Shown: piece by piece, positions 51,083-61,740 of the stretch
Layout: each line of letters starts with the position of its first letter
Numbering within the stretch: the stretch's first letter is position 1
Made by a program: the position numbers and the translations under genes
Assembly: GCF_000372825.1 (NCBI RefSeq)
Contig: NZ_KB910516.1
Span: 4,600,958 to 4,664,957, forward strand
Source: Methylobacterium sp. 77
GTDB lineage: Bacteria > Pseudomonadota > Alphaproteobacteria > Rhizobiales > Beijerinckiaceae
Direction: 5' to 3'
Length of the DNA: 64,000 nucleotides
Notes under the pieces: generated by a model
What the model was told of the DNA's origin: nothing
The model's input: only the letters and a program-made list of their open reading frames with translations
The model's database searches: none

Positions 51083-51145
51083 GTTCGGAGCGAACTCGTG
51101 GTTGTTTGGAATTACCCCGCTTATTCGGATCGATTGGGTGCTTGG

Positions 51146-52229
51146 CTAAACAGGAGTCGAATAACGGTTCGGAGCGGGTCTCCTTATCGTAGACGACGGT
51201 CGCTCGGTATCTGAGCACCGGGTGCCGCACAGCGGGGTACGGAAGCCATCGAGGTAGCTGAAGCAGGCTATTCGGGCACTGGCGTGTAATCGTAAGCGGC
51301 GGTGCGCGAGCAGTTCGCATTCGATGGTTGAGAAGAAGGCTTTGGCCATGGCGTTGTGGTAGGCATTGCCAGAGCTGTTCGAGGGACGCACGCGCACATC
51401 CTTACAGCCTTTTAAGGCCGGCGACGTGTCTTGCGATCCCTGGTCCGAGTGCTGGATCACGTTGTGGGACCCGTCCCGGGTGACAGGCGACGGGAGGGGG
51501 GCGTTTGGAGCGAGTTTCGAGTGCGGGCGGTTGGCCGTAGGTCGTCCAACGATCCGGCGGCTGAAGGCGTGGAGCGCGACGCTCGAGTAAAGGAAGTCGG
51601 CAGCGGCGGTCTTTACGTCGGTGATGTCGACCAATTAAGGTCGGTTCGGCGCCTCGGCCGTGACGTTGCAATCGACGAGATTGGGGGCAGGGCGCGTCTC
51701 GCAATTCTGCCGCGCCGTGACGAAGCCGCCGCGCCGATCGCTGGCTCAGATGAAGCCAGCCATGCGCTAGCGGGGCGGTGCACATGCGCGAGAGCCTCTC
51801 GCCTTGCTCCCGCAGGGCGGTTTGGATGGGCGAGGCGTCTTAGGTCTCGCGCGATCCGAGATTAATGGTGCGGTTGCATTTCGGCAGGGCAGAGTCTGCT
51901 AGATGTCGCGCGAAAGTATGCCGGACAGTCCGGTAATAGTACCTCGCCTTCTACACGCCGCGAATGAGCGCAATCACTGAGATAGGGAAGTCGGATCAGT
52001 GTGCGTTCATCGGCCCAAAGAGCCCTACGGCTGAACCCCGGCGCCCTTGGCTGCGATAGATCTCGGTGCCCCAGCTCCGAATGGTCTGGCCTGACGTTTT
52101 GAACACAGGCGCAAGACCCGTCGTATAATGGCCGGCGCGGACCAGATAGACCATCTGTCGGCGAAACTCAGCTGGGTATGTAGGGCGGCGCTTGGTCATT
52201 GGATTGCGAACATTCCTCACATGCGCCAT
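51146..52229 (-). pseudogene. Degenerate IS3-family element (orfA and orfB)
   Basis: orfA at 52229-51996 gives TKRRPTYPAEFRRQMVYLVRAG, an IS3 helix-turn-helix start, but is truncated. orfB pieces follow: WLVDITDVKTAAADFLYSSV, HSDQGSQDTSPALKGC, and NAYHNAMAKAFFSTIECELL then ARIACFSYLDGF, which correspond to HSDQGSQYTS, DNAMAESFFATLECELL and ACFSYIEGWYN of IS3 orfB. Frameshifts and substitutions make it non-functional. Its orfA start nearly touches the GT61 gene. Confidence 0.8.
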
Positions 52230-52264
52230 TGCAAGCCATCGCGGTGAAGAGGAAATCGGATTTA

Positions 52265-53707
52265 ATGGCGAAAGTTGGTGAGCCTTTGTTCGCGACTCTC
52301 TCGGACGCCCGGCGAGCGGTATCGAGCGGAAGTTGGCAGCAGATATTGGATTGGGGCAAGGATGATGCCTTTCTCCTCCAGAGCCATCATATCGTCAACG
52401 CGTACGTTGCAGCGGCTTACGAGCTTTCACAAGTCGACGCGCTTCAACGGGCCGCCGATCTAGCATTGTCCCCGCGGTGGGATCGAAATCATCGATACTC
52501 ATTTGCTCGTGCGTTCGTTGCGTCGGAGCGGTGCGATCTTGCTTGGCGGACCATTCAGGCGAACCCGGACATTTACTCTGACCCTGCTTTTGTCAAGCAA
52601 GCACGCCGAGTGATCGCGTATTCACACGATGAAGTACTACGTGATGAAATCAAACGCGCAATTGTAGTAGCGATGAAAGGCGGCTCGGAGATCAAGCCTA
52701 CGCCGTCAAGCTTGCATTTCGCATTCGAAAGTTCGCCTGCCGTCGCACTTGGCAGTGCTGTCGCTAAGCTCAGTTCGCGCACGTCGCCGAGGCATCTTGC
52801 TGCATTTGATCTGGCGATCCAGCGCACGCGTGATGCTTTATTGAAAGCCAAAAGACCAGTTTTACGAGAATACAGCAATGTCTTTGTGGACAGGCACGGT
52901 CAAATATGGCGCGAGGATGGATCCATAATAAAAACCACTGGCAAGCCCATTGTGAATATAGGAAGAAACGAAGTTTCGAACCATCATGCTGCGGTGTTTG
53001 GAATTAAAGAAACTCGAGGAATTTATCATTGGCTTGTTGATAGGCTCGCATCTTTTGCTTGGATGCTTCAAGAGGATATCGGTAAGATGCCGATCCTGTT
53101 AAGCGATAAGGCCTCACATTTTGAGGCAACGACTTTAAGTCTAGTAAGCCTCGGTGATTTGGTTTGCTCCGTCGGTGGTCCAGAATATGTCGAAAGACTT
53201 ATTGTGCCACGTGTCGGTTTTGAAGGAATGATGTACTGGGATCAAGTTTCTCCTATTTTTCAAAATATTAGAAATTATGCCCTAGACATGGCAGTGAAAG
53301 CAGCATTGTCTCCGGCAGAAAAAATCTACATTTCTCGCAGCGATGCAAAACGACGTCCCATGTCGAATGAGAAGGAAATTGAAGTTCGGCTGGCGGCAGA
53401 AGGTTATCAAATAATTTCTTTCACCGGCATGCCGTTGTGGCAGCAGTTTTTCATAGCGTTTTCTGCAAAGGAAATTGTTGCGCCACACGGCGCAGGACTT
53501 TCTCATTTAATCATGTGTGCGTCTGGAACCAAAGTAACGGAGATACTTCCTATTAGCGATGGCACCCATAAGCTGAGATTTAATTATGCGCGGCTTAGTC
53601 TGCTTCGAGGGCATCAGTACAGTGCTTGGTTAGAGCCTCAGATTGGCGAGGAAGATAGCTGGTCCGTCGATGTAGATCCGTTCCTGGAATTCCTCCATAC
53701 GCAGTAA
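52265..53707 (+). CDS. Glycosyltransferase family 61 protein
   Basis: 480 aa from ATG 52265 (AGAGGA upstream; ATG 52199 would overlap the IS3 relic). The C-terminal half carries the GT61 (DUF563) pattern: FGIKETRGIYHWLVDRLASF, KIYISRSDAKRRPMSNE, and VAPHGAGLSHLIMCASGTKVTEILP (about 404-428). GT61 enzymes transfer xylose, GlcNAc or other sugars to glycans or proteins. The N-terminal 200 residues are helical and may form repeats. G+C is low compared with the core genome. It is near the GSCFA gene and both may modify surface polysaccharide. Confidence 0.85.
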   Translation: MAKVGEPLFATLSDARRAVSSGSWQQILDWGKDDAFLLQSHHIVNAYVAAAYELSQVDALQRAADLALSPRWDRNHRYSFARAFVASERCDLAWRTIQANPDIYSDPAFVKQARRVIAYSHDEVLRDEIKRAIVVAMKGGSEIKPTPSSLHFAFESSPAVALGSAVAKLSSRTSPRHLAAFDLAIQRTRDALLKAKRPVLREYSNVFVDRHGQIWREDGSIIKTTGKPIVNIGRNEVSNHHAAVFGIKETRGIYHWLVDRLASFAWMLQEDIGKMPILLSDKASHFEATTLSLVSLGDLVCSVGGPEYVERLIVPRVGFEGMMYWDQVSPIFQNIRNYALDMAVKAALSPAEKIYISRSDAKRRPMSNEKEIEVRLAAEGYQIISFTGMPLWQQFFIAFSAKEIVAPHGAGLSHLIMCASGTKVTEILPISDGTHKLRFNYARLSLLRGHQYSAWLEPQIGEEDSWSVDVDPFLEFLHTQ

Positions 53708-53764
53708 GAGATGGGTGGATTAGTCCTCTCGATGGCTGCGTCGGAGGGTGCTTCACTCGGCTCA

Positions 53765-53953
53765 CGGCCAAGGTGTTTCTCTCGTGGGATGTGGATCAGG
53801 GCTGGTTGCTGCCGCCATCGCTGCGCCAGTTCGTGCCGATTGGGTAAATGGCGCAATTGGTTCGCGACACGGTGGGAAACTCTCGAGATCTCCGCGATCT
53901 TCGACACTCACAGCGAGGAGCACGGCTATCTGCCCTACCATCCGGGCGAGTGT
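53765..53953 (+). pseudogene. IS1182-type transposase relic, 5' part
   Basis: Reads TAKVFLSWDVDQGWLLPPSL then RQFVPIG, stop, MAQLVRDTV, and in shifted frames SAIFDTHSEEHGYLPYHPG, corresponding to the N-terminus of IS1182-like transposases (VFLPWDVDQGWLLPPSLREFVP ... FVRDTVREALDLSAILDTYTEERGYPPYHPG). Contains a stop and frameshifts. It is cut by the IS5-family element at 53956 and continues at 55838. Confidence 0.75.
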
Positions 53954-53955
53954 TA

Positions 53956-54787
53956 GGCTCTAGACCCATAAATTTGGCTTGGCGGGCGTGTCTGTGATTC
54001 CTTCCAGGTGAAGGAGGCGCCGATGGCCGAGTTTTGGTTGACCGACGAGCAGTTTGCGAAGATCGCTCCGCACCTGCCGACAGACACCCGGGGCAAGGAG
54101 CGTGTCGACGACCGACGCGTGATCAGCGGGATCATCCACGTGTTGAAGTCAGGTGGGCGTTGGACGGATGCCCCGCGGGAAATCTACGGCCCGAAGAAGA
54201 CCCTCTACAATCGCTTCGTGCGTTGGGCGGCCAAGGGGGTCTGGGGTGATCTGTTCGAGACCCTGGCCCGTGCAGGTGGGCCACCTTCCCAGGTGCTGAT
54301 CGACTCCTCGGCCGTGAAGGCGCATCGCTGCGCCTCCGGTGGAAAGGGGGGGAGCAAAGCCAAGCCATCGGCCGCTCGCGGGGTGGACGCACCACCAAGA
54401 TCCACGCCCTCACCGACCGGTTCTGCCGCCCGCTCGCCTTCCTGCTGACGGGCGGACAGGTGGCGGACTGCAAGGCGGGAGCGCAACTCCTGGAGCGCGC
54501 GCCGGCGTGCCGGATCATGCTGGCCGACAAGGGCTACGACAGCGACGCCATCCGTCGTCAGATCGAGGCGACGGGAGCGGCACCCAACATCCCGCCCAAG
54601 TCCAACCGGCGATGGAAGCCGTGCTTCTCCCCCGTCCTGTACAAGGGCCGCAACGCCATCGAGCGCATGTTCGGACGCCTCAAGGACTTCCGCCGCATCG
54701 CCACGCGATACGACCGGTCGGCCACCAACTACCTGGCTGCCGTCTGCATCGCCGCTACCGTCAGCTACTGGTTATGAGTCCCGAGCC
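53956..54787 (+). mobile_element. IS5-family (IS427-type) insertion sequence, copy 1
   Basis: 832 bases. Imperfect terminal inverted repeats start GGCTCTAGACCCATAA on the left and GGCTCGGGACTCATAA on the right (complement), with a TA duplication on both sides (53954-53955, 54788-54789). It carries two overlapping frames of one transposase. The visible part of copy 2 has the same protein sequence, so the element moved recently. Confidence 0.92.
54023..54777 (+). CDS. IS5-family transposase produced by -1 frameshift
   Basis: The first frame starts at ATG 54023 (GGAGG five bases upstream): MAEFWLTDEQFAKIAPHLP with DUF4096-type N-terminal domain, RPxWTDAP-like RWTDAPREIYGP, and the catalytic Asp in VLIDSSAVKAHR; alone it ends at 54448. 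The second frame carries GRSRGGRTTKIHALTDR, LADKGYDSDAIRR (second Asp) and GRNAIERMFGRLKDFRR (Glu). Fusion needs a -1 shift at A3G7 (54343-54352), giving about 252 aa. This two-frame organisation is usual for IS427-type elements. Confidence 0.92.
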
Positions 54788-54789
54788 TA

Positions 54790-55837
54790 GAGCGTTTTCG
54801 GTTTGCGCTGAATCAATCGTGTGGGGTTCACGGAGAGGCGGCGGGCTGATTCACTGATCGCTCTGGAGGAGGAGCGACAGATGGGACGACCCTACAGCCA
54901 GGACCTGCGCGAGCGGGTGGTGGAAGCCGCTGCAACGACCTCCCGCCGGCAAGCGGCCGCGCGTTTTGGAGTCGGCATCGCGACCTCGATTCGCTGGATG
55001 GCCGCGCTCGCGACAACCGGGACGGTGGCCCCTCGTCCGCAAGGGCGGGCGCGCCGCTCGAAGCTCGATCCACATGAGGCGTTCCTGCGCGCCCTGATCG
55101 AGGAGAAGGGCGACATCACCCTGGAAGAGATGCGCGCCCGACTGCGGGACGAGTACGATCTCACGGTCGGGCTCGGCACCCTGTGGAGCTTCCTCGACGC
55201 ACGCGATCTCACCTACAAAAAAAGACAGCCCACGCCACCGAGCAAGACCGCCCGGACGTGAAGGCCGCGCGCGAGGCATGGTTCGAGTGCCAGCTCGATC
55301 TCGACCCCGCGCGCCTCGTGTTCCTCGACGAGACCTGGACCTCCACCAACATGGCCCGCCTGCGCGGACGGTCTCCCCGCGGCGAGCGGCTGCGTTCGCC
55401 CATCCCGCACGGTCATTGGAAGACCACGACCCTGGTGGCGGCCCTGCGCCTGTCCGGGATCGCCGCACCGTTCGTGCTCGATGGGCCGATCAACCGTGAC
55501 GCCTTCCAGGCTTACGTCGATCAGGTCTTGGTGCCTGAGCTCATCCCCGGCGACATCGTCGTCATGGACAACCTCGGCAGCCACAAAGGTCCGGCCGTGC
55601 GATCGGCCATCGAGGCGGCGGGCGCGCGGCTCTTGTTCCTCCCGCCTTACTCGCCCGACTTCAACCCCATCGAAATGGCGTTCTCGAAGTTGAAGGCGCT
55701 GCTGCGCAAAGCGGCCGAGCGAACCGTCGAGGGTTTGTGGTCGGCCATCGGACGCCTCGTCGACACCGTCACACCTGACGAGTGCGCCAACTTCTTCGCC
55801 GCCGCAGGATACGAACCAGATTAAACCGAAAATGCTC
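54790..55837 (+). mobile_element. IS630-family insertion sequence, copy 1
   Basis: 1048 bases with terminal inverted repeats GAGCGTTTTCGGTTT and GAGCATTTTCGGTTT (complement), flanked by TA (54788-54789 and 55838-55839), the target preference of the family. It sits at the TA immediately to the right of the IS5 element, sharing that dinucleotide. Its transposase is split in two frames around A7. Confidence 0.92.
54881..55824 (+). CDS. IS630-family transposase produced by -1 frameshift
   Basis: Frame 1 (MGRPYSQDLRERVVEAAATT... from ATG 54881) is the helix-turn-helix half with IRWMAAL and the winged segment, ending alone at 55261. Frame 2 continues after A7 (55217-55223) as KKTAHATEQDRPDVKAAREAW and holds the DDE triad: FLDETWTS, VVMDNLGSHKG and PDFNPIEMAFSKLK. 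A -1 slip on A7 joins them to about 314 aa. Programmed frameshifting at A-runs is typical for IS630 elements. Confidence 0.92.
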
Positions 55838-56813
55838 TAGTGGGAGAAGGGTCTGCGGCTAAAGCCGCGGCCTGTACTTCTCGCGTCAGTTCGCCTGAGC
55901 CTGCGAGAAGCGGTTCAACGTCATGGCGGTTTCGCGCTGTAACGACCGGACTTCCGAACCAGCGCCAACTTCCGCAAACGCCACCTCGTGGCCTTGTCGG
56001 ACCTGTTCGTGCAGGTGCTGCGCCCGTGCCGGGCGGCTGGTTTGGTCCGGTTCGCCCACGTTGCGGTGGGCGGCACCAAGGTGAAGGCTAACACCTCCCG
56101 CCACAAGGCGATGAGCCACGGACGCATGAAGACAGCTGAGCCGGCGGTGGCCACCGAGGTCGGCGCTTGGCTGGAGCAAGCGCGCGAGGCGGACGAGGCC
56201 GAGGACGAGGCGCAAGGCAGGACCGGCCTTGGGGACGGGCCGCCGGACCGGATGGCCGACAAGGTGCGGCGGCTGGAGACGATCGGCGCGGCAAAGGCTG
56301 CGCTGGAGTCGGAAGCGGTCGATCCGCCCAACCCCAAGGACGAGAGCGGGCTGTGTGCGTCCTCTGGTATGTGCTGGCAGAGTCGGCCCCTGCGCGGTGA
56401 GGAGAGCGGTCCACCGGATCGGGCACAAAGCTACTTCACCGACCCGGACAGCTGGAATCTGCCCACAAGCGACGGCCTCGTGCACGGCTACAAGGAGTAG
56501 ATCGCCGTCGATGCCGCTCTTCGGTTCATCATGGCGCATCGCCTCGTGACGAACTCTACCGATTCTTGCGCCCTCGTGCTGCTCACCGACGACGTTCGCG
56601 CTCATCCCGGGCGCGAACCGTGCGAGGTTTCGGGCGATGGAGGCTTTTCCGAAGAGGCGAAACTGGCTGCGAGAAGGAATGGCGGATCACTGCCCATTTG
56701 GCACCGGGTTGGACGCGTAACGGAGAGGCGGATGCGGCCGGTCGTCGGACGCTGACGAAGATGCCCCTGATGCGTCCGATGGCTGCGCGTCTCAAGGAGA
56801 CTGAGTACTGAGC
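55838..56813 (+). pseudogene. IS1182-type transposase relic, 3' part
   Basis: Continues the relic seen before the IS5 insertion: SRGLYFSRQFA, stop, ACEKRFNVMAV, then RPDFRTSANFRKRHLVALSDLFVQVL, GLVRFAHVAVGGTKVKANTSRHKAMSHGRM, FTDPDSWNLPTSDG and, after another stop, IAVDAALRFIMAHRLVTNSTD. These follow the IS1182 order. Several stops and shifts make it dead. Removing the two intact elements restores a continuous relic with one TA at the joint. Confidence 0.78.
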
Positions 56814-56902
56814 CCAAAGCCGACGCCCACCTCTGCCCGGACTTCGACGATTATCCGACGGCGTAGCTTCGTTACTAGGACGGAATCCTAGCGTCTCCCC
56901 GC

Positions 56903-58540
<1,638 letters not shown>

Positions 58541-58644
58541 CGCGGGCGGCTGCTTCTCTCGTCCGCCGGGGCGGGCTTGTCGGTACGGGTCGGGCGCGTG
58601 CCCCGTCTGTAATGCGAACGGGCACCGGACGAAAGCGCGGGGCC

Positions 58645-59397
58645 TCAGCCCCTGCCGATATAGGGCATCTTCGTCGCCATCACGGTCATGAACTGCACGT
58701 TGGCGTCGAGCGGCAGCCCGGCCATGTAGACCACCGCATCCGCGACGTGACGCGCATCCATCACCGGCTCCACCTTCAGCGACCCGTCAGGCTGCCGGAT
58801 ACCGGCCGCCATCGGCTTCGTCATGTCGGTCTCGGCATTGCCGATATCGATCTGCCCGCAGGCGATGTCGTGATCGCGTCCATCGAGGGAGGTCGAGCGG
58901 GTCAATCCGGTGATGGCGTGTTTCGTAGCCGTATAGGGAGCCGAGTTCGGGCGTGGCACCTGAGCCGAGATCGAGCCGTTGTTGATGATGCGGCCGCCGC
59001 GCGGATTCTGGGCCTTCATCATCCGGAAGGCGCCCTGGGTACAGAGGAAAGCGCCCGTAAGATTGGCATCCACCACCGCTTGCCACTGGGCGAGGGTGAG
59101 TTCGTCGAGCGGGACGGAGGGCGCGAACAGGCCGGCATTGTTGAACAGGAGGTCGAGACGACCGAACCGCCTCTTCACTTCCGAGAATAGATGAATCACG
59201 GCGGCGGCATCGCCGACATCGGTCTCCACCGGCAATGCCTCGACGCCAAGCTTCCGCACCGCGTCCGCGACCTCATCGAGAGGCTCACGCCGCCGGCCCG
59301 CGAGAGCGAGGGCGAAGCCGGCTTGCGCCAGTCCGAGGGATACCGCCCGCCCGATCCCGGACCCTGCACCCGTGACGATCGCGATGCGTCCTGCCAT
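58645..59397 (-). CDS. Short-chain dehydrogenase/reductase (classical SDR)
   Basis: 250 aa from the ATG at 59397, preceded by AGGAGAGG; an upstream ATG at 59418 adds seven residues. Rossmann motif [20 protein letters not shown] (LLFNNAGLF), Ser in NNGSISAQ and the YTATK pair (catalytic Tyr and Lys) are present, followed by a [13 protein letters not shown] loop. Cofactor preference is probably NADP(H), from the Arg-Arg after the second strand (AGRRREPL). Substrate unknown. It lies beside prfC on the same strand with 104 bases between. Confidence 0.93.
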   Translation of the reverse strand: MAGRIAIVTGAGSGIGRAVSLGLAQAGFALALAGRRREPLDEVADAVRKLGVEALPVETDVGDAAAVIHLFSEVKRRFGRLDLLFNNAGLFAPSVPLDELTLAQWQAVVDANLTGAFLCTQGAFRMMKAQNPRGGRIINNGSISAQVPRPNSAPYTATKHAITGLTRSTSLDGRDHDIACGQIDIGNAETDMTKPMAAGIRQPDGSLKVEPVMDARHVADAVVYMAGLPLDANVQFMTVMATKMPYIGRG

Positions 59398-59486
59398 CCG
59401 CCTCTCCTGTTTCCACACCCATCCGCGCGAACAGGCTGTTGCAACGGGCCGACGCGGCGTCTAGACAACGCGCGGCCTTGCGTCGA

Positions 59487-59561
<75 letters not shown>

Positions 59562-60136
59562 TCCACGCAAATGTTCCGGTCGGTATGTGCCTGAAAGCCC
59601 AGACCGTGAGCAACGAACCGATTTAAGTGATCTGATGGCCGAAGATCGTGGTTCCGGCCAGTTATGGTGAAGCAATCACAATAAAGGCGACGGATATTGC
59701 TAGACATCTCAACCATGAGACAATTTAATTAACAATCATAATTATATATTCAGCTACATATTATTAGTCGATTATATTCCAATAAAATGCATTATAGATA
59801 AATCTTGAGCAGCATCGACGAAGTATTAGCGCTCGTAAATGCCGGTGCCATAATCAAGATTGCAGATATGCTGGCGACATTTATCCCTAGCTGCCGTGGC
59901 ATCCGTGAAACCGAGAGCGGCCGCATCTTGATGACTGAAATTCGACACCATCGGGCGACGAACAACTCGGGAAATATAGGCATTTTGTCGCTGTGTTGAC
60001 CGCCCATTCCTATGATCTCGACCGAGTTTTTTGTTAATCTGCATTAAAAAGTGACCCTTTTTTCTTTTTATGGCACTTTAATGCGGCTATCCATCCGGTG
60101 CTTCGCCAACCAACGAAAACAATCTGCGAGTTCGCC
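59562..60136. other. AT-rich, gene-poor stretch after tRNA-Gln
   Basis: About 570 bases. The part from roughly 59690 to 59810 is strikingly rich in A and T (about three-quarters by eye) in a genome of about two-thirds G+C. No convincing gene; one 64-codon frame at 59805 lacks support. No integrase and no copy of the tRNA 3' end was seen nearby. It may be a decayed piece of imported DNA. Confidence 0.55.
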
Positions 60137-60286
60137 ATGGTGCCAGCAGCATTCACAGCCGGTCTCGGAGTCGGCCTTTCGTTTCTCCTCGGCCCGACCA
60201 TCGGCGCCATCGCGCTTGTCCCGGTCGTCATTTTGGGCGTCGTCCGCCTCTGTGGGCAGAAAGTACTACAGTTGATGCAGGACTGA
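60137..60286 (+). CDS. Small membrane protein, hypothetical
   Basis: 49 aa from ATG 60137: two hydrophobic stretches separated by Gly/Pro (AAFTAGLGVGLSFLLGP and GAIALVPVVILGVVRLCG), followed by a short polar tail. Codons carry the G+C-rich third positions of the host, unlike the AT-rich sequence upstream, which supports a real gene. The frame starts at 60098 but has no better start. No family recognised. Confidence 0.4.
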   Translation: MVPAAFTAGLGVGLSFLLGPTIGAIALVPVVILGVVRLCGQKVLQLMQD

Positions 60287-60448
60287 TGGTCTGACGTATC
60301 CTCAGCATCGGATGAGATATTCGTCGGATGCCCGGCAGTCTCGAAGTTTCAGGCGCTCGCGCCCTGCTCCTGCATATGAAGCAGGTCTGTGCGGCCATCG
60401 CGAAGCAAGTTCGGCGGTTATTCGTGCAGGTCGCGAGTCGCCATCAGG

Positions 60449-60664
60449 TCACCGCGGCCCTTCCTCCACTTGGCGAAGGCGGGCGATGAGGTCGGCGAAT
60501 GCCTCGGATGTCTTCGTTTCGGCATCGACCTGAAAAGCCGTGCGCAAGCCACCGGTCAGGCTTTCGATGATCCGTTTGCTCGCGGGACGATGGCGTCCCG
60601 TTCCTTCGCTGAGAAGGCCGAGACTGACTTGGTCCGAAACATCGGAAGGACCCTGAACCGACAT
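60449..60664 (-). CDS. Small hypothetical protein with NepR-like C-terminal helix
   Basis: 71 aa from the ATG at 60664 (60673 also possible). The second half, KRIIESLTGGLRTAFQVDAE and EAFADLIARLRQVEE, has the amphipathic two-helix pattern seen in NepR anti-sigma factors (LRxxYxxV...PxxFxxLLxxL), but the usual Tyr and Pro are not there. No ecfG or phyR gene is near. NepR-like is only a suggestion; a plain small hypothetical protein is equally possible. Confidence 0.35.
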   Translation of the reverse strand: MSVQGPSDVSDQVSLGLLSEGTGRHRPASKRIIESLTGGLRTAFQVDAETKTSEAFADLIARLRQVEEGPR

Positions 60665-60793
60665 CGTGTACACCCGCTCTCGCCGACGTTCGCGGAGGCT
60701 TGCGCGTCGTAGTGGGCTTCGGCAATCCGTGAGCGACCATCTCCCTGTTCACAGTGTACATTTATACAGATGTGATGCGCGGGAGCGACAGCC

Positions 60794-61435
60794 TCACGCG
60801 CGCTGCGGGCGAATCGCCTCTTCGATCTGGCTTGGATGCTCGAAGATCAGGTCCGGTTGTGCGGCAGCGAGGGCATCCCTTCGCGTATACCCCCAGGATA
60901 CTGCCCCGAAATCGCAGATCGCCGCCTTCGCGGCGTCGTGATCCCGCAATTCGTCGCCGATATAGATGACACGTCCGGTCGATCCGGCTTCTCGCATCAC
61001 CGCCTTCAACCGTTTGGCCTTGCCGAACATCGACGCGCCGCAGGCATAGTGGCAGAAGCGGGCGGCGCACGGCCCCAACACGTGGCGGACATTGGCCTCA
61101 CTGTTCGAGCTGACGATCGCGAGCGTGATGCCGGCCTCATCGAGAGCCCGGAGCATCTCGCTTGTGCCGGGAAACAGCATGATCGCATCGATGTCACGAG
61201 CCGCGAGATCGTGCATGTGCCGGGTGATGAAGGGCAGCTTCCATGTCGAGACACCGAGTTCTCGGATGAGGGCGCGGGCTGAGAGGCCACGGAGTACATC
61301 GGTCTCGTCCGGCGCTATCTGTCGGAAGCGATAGCGACGAGCGACGTCGTTGATGACGCTGCAGAACCAGGGAAACGTATCGGCCAGCGTTCCATCGAAA
61401 TCGAAGATGGCGAGCTGGTAGGGCTCGTACCTCAT
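60794..61435 (-). CDS. HAD-superfamily phosphatase
   Basis: 213 aa from the ATG at 61435. Motif I DFDGTLADT (nucleophile and acid Asp, about residues 11-19), motif II in AIVSSNSEANVR, motif III Lys in FGKAKRLKAVM, and motif IV IGDELRDHDAAKAA. The helical cap between motif I and II is of the phosphoglycolate-phosphatase type. Similar genes act on small phosphate esters. The frame upstream to 61678 is without family similarity. Confidence 0.9.
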   Translation of the reverse strand: MRYEPYQLAIFDFDGTLADTFPWFCSVINDVARRYRFRQIAPDETDVLRGLSARALIRELGVSTWKLPFITRHMHDLAARDIDAIMLFPGTSEMLRALDEAGITLAIVSSNSEANVRHVLGPCAARFCHYACGASMFGKAKRLKAVMREAGSTGRVIYIGDELRDHDAAKAAICDFGAVSWGYTRRDALAAAQPDLIFEHPSQIEEAIRPQRA

Positions 61436-61740
61436 GGCCGAGAACGAACTGAGCGCCAGGCACTCGATGACATCGGCAGGCCGGCGAGCATATCCCAAGG
61501 AATCATCGGACAGGCACCCTGGGCGATCCCGACACGCCGCGCGAGTGACGATGTGCCTACCCGGTCCGAAGCACGATGCAATCCCGCTGCAGGTCGACAA
61601 TCGCGACGACGCATTCATCTCCTCCGTATGGTCTTCACGACATCGACGAAACGGCGTCGGCCCGAGGGGTGGTATCACCCCCCGGGCCGATCTTTCGAAC
61701 GTGAAGCAGTGTCCGGTTCCTCACCGGCGACCTTGGCCGA
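61436..61740. other. Intergenic region with a strong stem-loop
   Basis: About 300 bases between the HAD gene start and the end of the old yellow enzyme gene. At 61657-61690 the arms TCGGCCCG-GGGGTG and CACCCC-CGGGCCGA pair with one mismatch around a GTAT loop. No T-run follows on the minus strand; on the plus strand TCTTTC follows. It probably helps end the old yellow enzyme transcript. Otherwise nothing was seen. Confidence 0.6.

Noticed and set aside
59805..59999. 64-codon frame in the AT-rich patch after tRNA-Gln
   Set aside because: TTG start without ribosome site, no similarity, and composition that shifts within the frame.
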